Origin: Roseiflexus sp. | GTDB lineage: Bacteria > Chloroflexota > Chloroflexia > Chloroflexales > Roseiflexaceae | DNA: 47,644 nucleotides | Assembly (NCBI GenBank): GCA_025062325.1 | Contig: JANXAL010000016.1 | Span: forward strand, 1 to 47,644 | Direction of reading: 5' to 3' | Shown: positions 44,964-47,644 of the stretch, one piece after another | Layout of the letters: every line of letters begins with the position of its first letter | How positions within the stretch are numbered: position 1 is the first letter of the stretch | The notes under the pieces: model-generated | Seen by the model: the letters and a program-made list of their open reading frames with translations, nothing else | What the model was told of the DNA's origin: nothing | Database searches by the model: none | Translations under genes and position numbers: made by a program

Positions 44964-45929
44964 ATGGCGACACAGAGACAGCTACCCTTGTTCTCTGAAT
45001 CTTCTGAGAATGCCACTCTGCCCTACCCGGTGAACGTTGCATCGGTTCCGCAGAGAAGTCCTTTTCGCTATCCTGGCGGGAAGACATGGTTTGTTCCGAC
45101 ATTCCGACGCTGGATAGCCAGTCTGAAAAACAGACCGCGTATTCTGATTGAACCGTTCGCTGGCGGCGGGATTATTAGCCTTACTGCCCTCTTTGAGAAT
45201 TTGGTTGAAAAAGTAGTTATGGTCGAGTTGGATGACGAAGTTGCAGCCGTCTGGGACACCGTTGTAAACGGTGATGCGGAGTGGCTGGCTAATCGAATCT
45301 TGACGTTCACGTTGACGAGAGAAGCTGTCGAAGAAGAGCTTCAGAAAACTCCAGCGAGCAAGAAAGAAAAGGCGTTTCAGACAATTCTGAAGAACCGAAC
45401 ACTGCATGGGGGAATACTTGCTGAGGGCTCTCGTTTCATAAGATACGGAGAGAACGGAAAAGGAATCGGTTCTCGTTGGTATCCGAAGACGCTTGCCCAG
45501 AGACTCATCAGCCTTAATCATATCGTGAATAGGATCGATTTCCGGTGCGATGATGGATTGAAAGTGATGATGGAGTTTGCTGGCCGCGAAGATGCAGTCT
45601 ATTTCATTGATCCTCCATATACTGCCGGTGGAAAGAAGGCAGGCAAACGGCTCTATAAACATCATCAAATTGATCATGAACATCTCTTTATGATATGCGA
45701 GTCACTTGTTGGCGATTTTCTGATGACATACGATGAGGCAGAAGAAGTAAAGGAAATGGCACGCAGGCATGGGTTTCAGATGCGTTTGATCCCGATGAAG
45801 AATACACATCACGCTAAAATGAGTGAATTAGTCATCGGGAGAGACTTGTCATGGTTTGATGAGCTGCCTCTCATACGAGAATCTGGAACCAGGTTTAGCG
45901 TAAAGAAAGCCAGGAAACAAACGTCCTAA
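44964..45929 (+). CDS. D12-class (Dam-like) adenine-N6 DNA methyltransferase
   Basis: A 321-residue methyltransferase that protects host DNA from the companion nuclease. The motifs are SPFRYPGGKTWF (motif X, about 32-43), EPFAGGG (AdoMet site, about 64-70) and DPPYTAGGK (catalytic DPPY, about 217-225). The order is that of the alpha/D12 class (Dam, M.EcoRV). The ATG at 44964 overlaps no upstream gene and is coupled to the nuclease stop (TGATCATGG). It methylates adenine, so the target must contain A and is not the NotI site GCGGCCGC. The gene is intact though its nuclease is broken. An IS element begins at the base after its stop. Confidence 0.88.
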   Translation: MATQRQLPLFSESSENATLPYPVNVASVPQRSPFRYPGGKTWFVPTFRRWIASLKNRPRILIEPFAGGGIISLTALFENLVEKVVMVELDDEVAAVWDTVVNGDAEWLANRILTFTLTREAVEEELQKTPASKKEKAFQTILKNRTLHGGILAEGSRFIRYGENGKGIGSRWYPKTLAQRLISLNHIVNRIDFRCDDGLKVMMEFAGREDAVYFIDPPYTAGGKKAGKRLYKHHQIDHEHLFMICESLVGDFLMTYDEAEEVKEMARRHGFQMRLIPMKNTHHAKMSELVIGRDLSWFDELPLIRESGTRFSVKKARKQTS

Positions 45930-46825
45930 GAGCATGATCGGAAACTATTCTCTCGGATAGAGACGATTTAGTAACATTGTCACCGAATCAAGATAGATGA
46001 ACACCTCACTCGATCCTGGATTGCGATTATATTCGCGACTTGTCAATCTATTGCGCCCAGCCCAGGCAATCGAGCGTTCCACCACCCAACGCTTCGGAAT
46101 AACCGCGCATCCTTTTTGTCTGATCGGTTTTTCGACAACGTTGAGCTGTATGGATGTATGCTGCGTGAGCCACCGATCGAACCCCGCTTGATACCCTTTA
46201 TCGACCCGAATCTCTTCCATCCGCGGAAAACAGGGATGGCGCTCGGTCAAGAGCCATTCCGCTCCTTCCGTGTTCGACCGGTCGGATGCAGACGCCAACA
46301 CCCGCAACAAAAGGCCGTTCGTATCAACCCAGAATTGACGCTTGCGCCCGTTGACCTTCTTTCCCCGTCGTCGTGCTCGCCGCCCGCTTCCGTTGTTTTC
46401 GCTGTTTGCAAGTCCAACACACCGATTGACGGCTCTTCGTCCCGACCAAGCGCGTTGCGCGCTTGTTTGCGCAGTGCGTCATTTATCCGAACAAAGGTTC
46501 CGTCACGTTTCCATTTGTCAAAAGAGTATCGAACTGCACGTATCGGCGGAAAATCCGCCGGAAGCGTACGCCATTGACACCCCGTGCGATTTTTGGAGAT
46601 GAGCGCATTCACGATCGCCCGCAGATCAATCTCGGTTGGACGACCGCCCTTTGGCGAAGACGTGGTGACGATCGGCTCAATCGCCGCCCATTGGGCGTCG
46701 GTCAGGCCTGTTGGCTCGTTGGTCGGGTAACAGCGGCGCTCACGCTTTGGCATGCTGTCCTTCTCCTCATCAGAACGCCATGATCGCCGCTATCATACCA
46801 CAAATCCGGGTTTCCGATCATGCTC
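45930..46825 (-). mobile_element. IS5-family insertion sequence, 896 bp
   Basis: Perfect 16-base terminal inverted repeats GAGCATGATCGGAAAC (45930-45945) and its complement (46810-46825) bound the element. It carries a transposase in two frames. The flanks are CCTAA on the left and TCATG on the right, with no target-site duplication, which suggests recombination between two copies and loss of the DNA between. It abuts the methyltransferase stop and cuts off the 5' end of an acetyltransferase gene. Confidence 0.9.
45945..46753 (-). CDS. IS5-family DDE transposase in two frames
   Basis: Frame A (46753 to about 46380) gives TNEPTGLTDAQWAAIEPIV, an insertion-domain helix, RTGCQWRTLPADFPP and GVLDLQTAKTTE with the first catalytic Asp. 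Near 46370-46380 (GGGGAAAG) the reading moves by -1 into frame B, giving GKKVNGRKRQFWVDTNGLLL, RVDKGYQ with the second Asp and VVERSIAWAGRNRRL-like residues with the Glu. Several IS5 relatives make transposase by programmed frameshifting, but the site here is not a textbook slippery heptamer, so an ordinary indel is equally possible. Confidence 0.82.
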
Positions 46826-47128
46826 TCATGCTTTTGCATCCGGCGCGGCTATCGAAGACGGGGCATCATGTCAGCTCTGATTACAGCGGCGTTGCAGGAA
46901 GCAAAGCGCGCCAATGCGCCTGCGCTTGAGGCGTATCCGGTTGACATGGTGCAACCAGGTAGTTCCTCCAACATTTTCACCGGCACAGTTTCAGCTTTCG
47001 AGCGTGCCGGATTCAAAATCGTTGCATGCCGCTTGCCGTCTCGACCGATTATGCGCCATGATCTGAAATCTGAATGGGATTACATTGGTCTGAGCGGCTA
47101 TGAAGCTATGGCTGAGACAGCGCAATGA
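46826..47128 (+). pseudogene. GNAT-family acetyltransferase, 5' end removed by the IS
   Basis: Starting at the IS edge, the frame reads CFCIRRGYRRRGIMSALI, the acetyl-CoA-binding motif A of GNAT enzymes (R-x-x-G-x-R/G-x). ALEAYPVD, SNIFTGTVSAFERAGFKIV and a terminal RPIMRHDL follow. Full-length relatives have about 100 more residues before this point. The apparent ATG at 46820 is in IS sequence. The stop overlaps the next gene's start (ATGA at 47125-47128). The remaining fragment is unlikely to be active. Confidence 0.82.
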
Positions 47129-47394
47129 ACTGCTTGGCTGACGAGAGCGTAGACCATCGGGTTGTCGACCGCCTGCGGCGCGATGGTCGTCAGGTGTGGT
47201 AGGTTGCGAAGATGGGGCCAGGAACCCCTGACGATGCAGTTTTGGCCCCGGCGAATCAGAGAAACGCCCTTCTGCTGACTGCGGATAAGGATTTTAGAGA
47301 GATGGTCTTTCGTCAGCAGCTTCATATGCACGGGACTGTATTGATCCATTTGGTGGGATTGTCGCCCAGTCGCACAGCAGAGATTGGAGCTTAG
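47125..47394 (+). pseudogene. DUF5615 PIN-like gene with a nonsense codon
   Basis: The 90-codon frame reads MNCLADESVDHRVVDRLRRD, then TAG at codon 26 (47200-47202) after QVW, then VAKMGPGTPDDAVLAPA, LLLTADKDFREMVFRQQ and HGTVLIHLVGLSPS to its stop. This is the DUF5615/PIN-like fold with acidic residues at D7-E8 and TADKDF. Such genes usually pair with a DUF433 antitoxin as toxin-antitoxin modules. Here the partner position is taken by the acetyltransferase remnant, with an ATGA overlap. Relatives have Tyr or Phe where TAG stands. A restart at ATG 47212 would give only 60 residues. Confidence 0.8.
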
Positions 47395-47487
47395 GCGGTC
47401 AATCGGCACGCTACTGAATTGTCGCGCAGTTTTGCCGTAATTGCACCCGGGGGTTTTCCGTACTCGTCGTTTTGGCGAGTGATGCTC

Positions 47488-47557
47488 GCCCAACACGCGC
47501 TTGCAGCCGACGCCGCTCCGCTGCGCTTCGCGGCGCGGCTGAAGCGGAGCGTTAGCT
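47488..47557 (+). other. Integron attC site (59-base element)
   Basis: R'' GCCCAAC (47488-47494, consensus RYYYAAC) and R' GTTAGCT (47551-47557, consensus GTTRRRY with one mismatch) bound an imperfect inverted repeat. The arms GCAGCCGACGCCGC and GCGGCGCGGCTGAAGC pair with unpaired bases, and a short loop TCCGCTGCGCTT lies between. The centre closely resembles the aadA1 attC (AAGCCGACGCCGC...GCGGCGCGGCTTAA). It lies 94 bases after the PIN-like gene stop, where a cassette's attC belongs. Confidence 0.8.
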
Positions 47558-47571
47558 CGCCAGAGAACGAG

Positions 47572-47644
47572 ATGCAGAAAGTAAAGGCAGTCGTTGAAGT
47601 AGTAGCTGCCTTCGGTCTTCCCTTGCTACTCATAGCGGTTGACA
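47572..47644 (+). CDS. Start of next cassette ORF, runs off the window
   Basis: An open frame (MQKVKAVVEVVAAFGLPLLL...) begins 21 bases after the attC core, on the same strand as the other cassette genes. The visible 24 codons contain a hydrophobic stretch that may be a membrane segment. The family cannot be told. Position relative to attC is the main support. Confidence 0.4.
   Translation, partial: MQKVKAVVEVVAAFGLPLLLIAVD

Overview
The window looks like a chromosomal segment of a Chloroflexota filamentous anoxygenic phototroph, most like Roseiflexus. This is inferred from a PucC/BCD-family transporter, the general character of the proteins, and the abundant C/T-rich hairpin repeats between genes; no rRNA marker is present. 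Most genes are housekeeping or transport genes. The right end and several isolated spots are accessory DNA in decay.

Layout. 1-5654: a small secreted repeat protein, a ligase-associated Lhr-type DEXH helicase, a small membrane protein and a PucC-like MFS protein. 5655-8518: an array of ~110-bp repeats, then a solitary DUF262/HNH (GmrSD-like) defence gene with a clear sigma-70-type promoter. 8815-13588: an MFS transporter and uvrA. 13589-15170: a long repeat-filled gap. 15199-18696: a TAXI-type TRAP transporter (fused permease and lipoprotein receptor). 19182-25074: an EI24/CysZ-like membrane protein, a Trm112-like protein, a calcineurin-like phosphoesterase, trpF and a large NYN-domain protein. 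25522-28186: a class I photolyase and a TPR protein. 28227-32927: an ECF vitamin-type transporter operon (S, T and fused A components) with a frameshifted GT-C-like membrane gene inside it. 33294-36746: a Gfo/Idh/MocA oxidoreductase, an HD-domain protein, an MNT/HEPN pair whose HEPN gene is broken, and rlmB. 36764-40473: the heat-shock operon hrcA-grpE-dnaK-dnaJ with an upstream CIRCE element, in which dnaK is a collapsed pseudogene. 40577-42608: a 46-residue membrane protein, an orphan C-terminal piece of a Type ISP restriction enzyme, and a radical SAM/HhH DNA-repair-type protein.

43491-47644 has the layout of a degenerate chromosomal integron. A truncated integron-integrase relic reads leftward. 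A run of cassette-like genes then reads rightward: a frameshifted NotI-family restriction enzyme with an intact D12-class adenine methyltransferase, an IS5-family element that has cut off the front of an acetyltransferase gene, and a PIN-like (DUF5615) gene with a nonsense mutation. A recognisable attC (59-base element) follows, with the start of another ORF just beyond it. This is the most unusual part of the window.

How the genes work together. UvrA, photolyase, the Lhr-type helicase and the radical SAM/HhH protein suggest investment in DNA repair, as expected for a sunlit organism. The defence genes (GmrSD-like, Type ISP tail, HEPN/MNT, NotI-type R-M) are mostly broken. At least six independent gene-breaking events are readable here (dnaK, HEPN, GT-C gene, NotI-type nuclease, PIN-like gene, integrase). 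No tRNA, rRNA or CRISPR array was seen.
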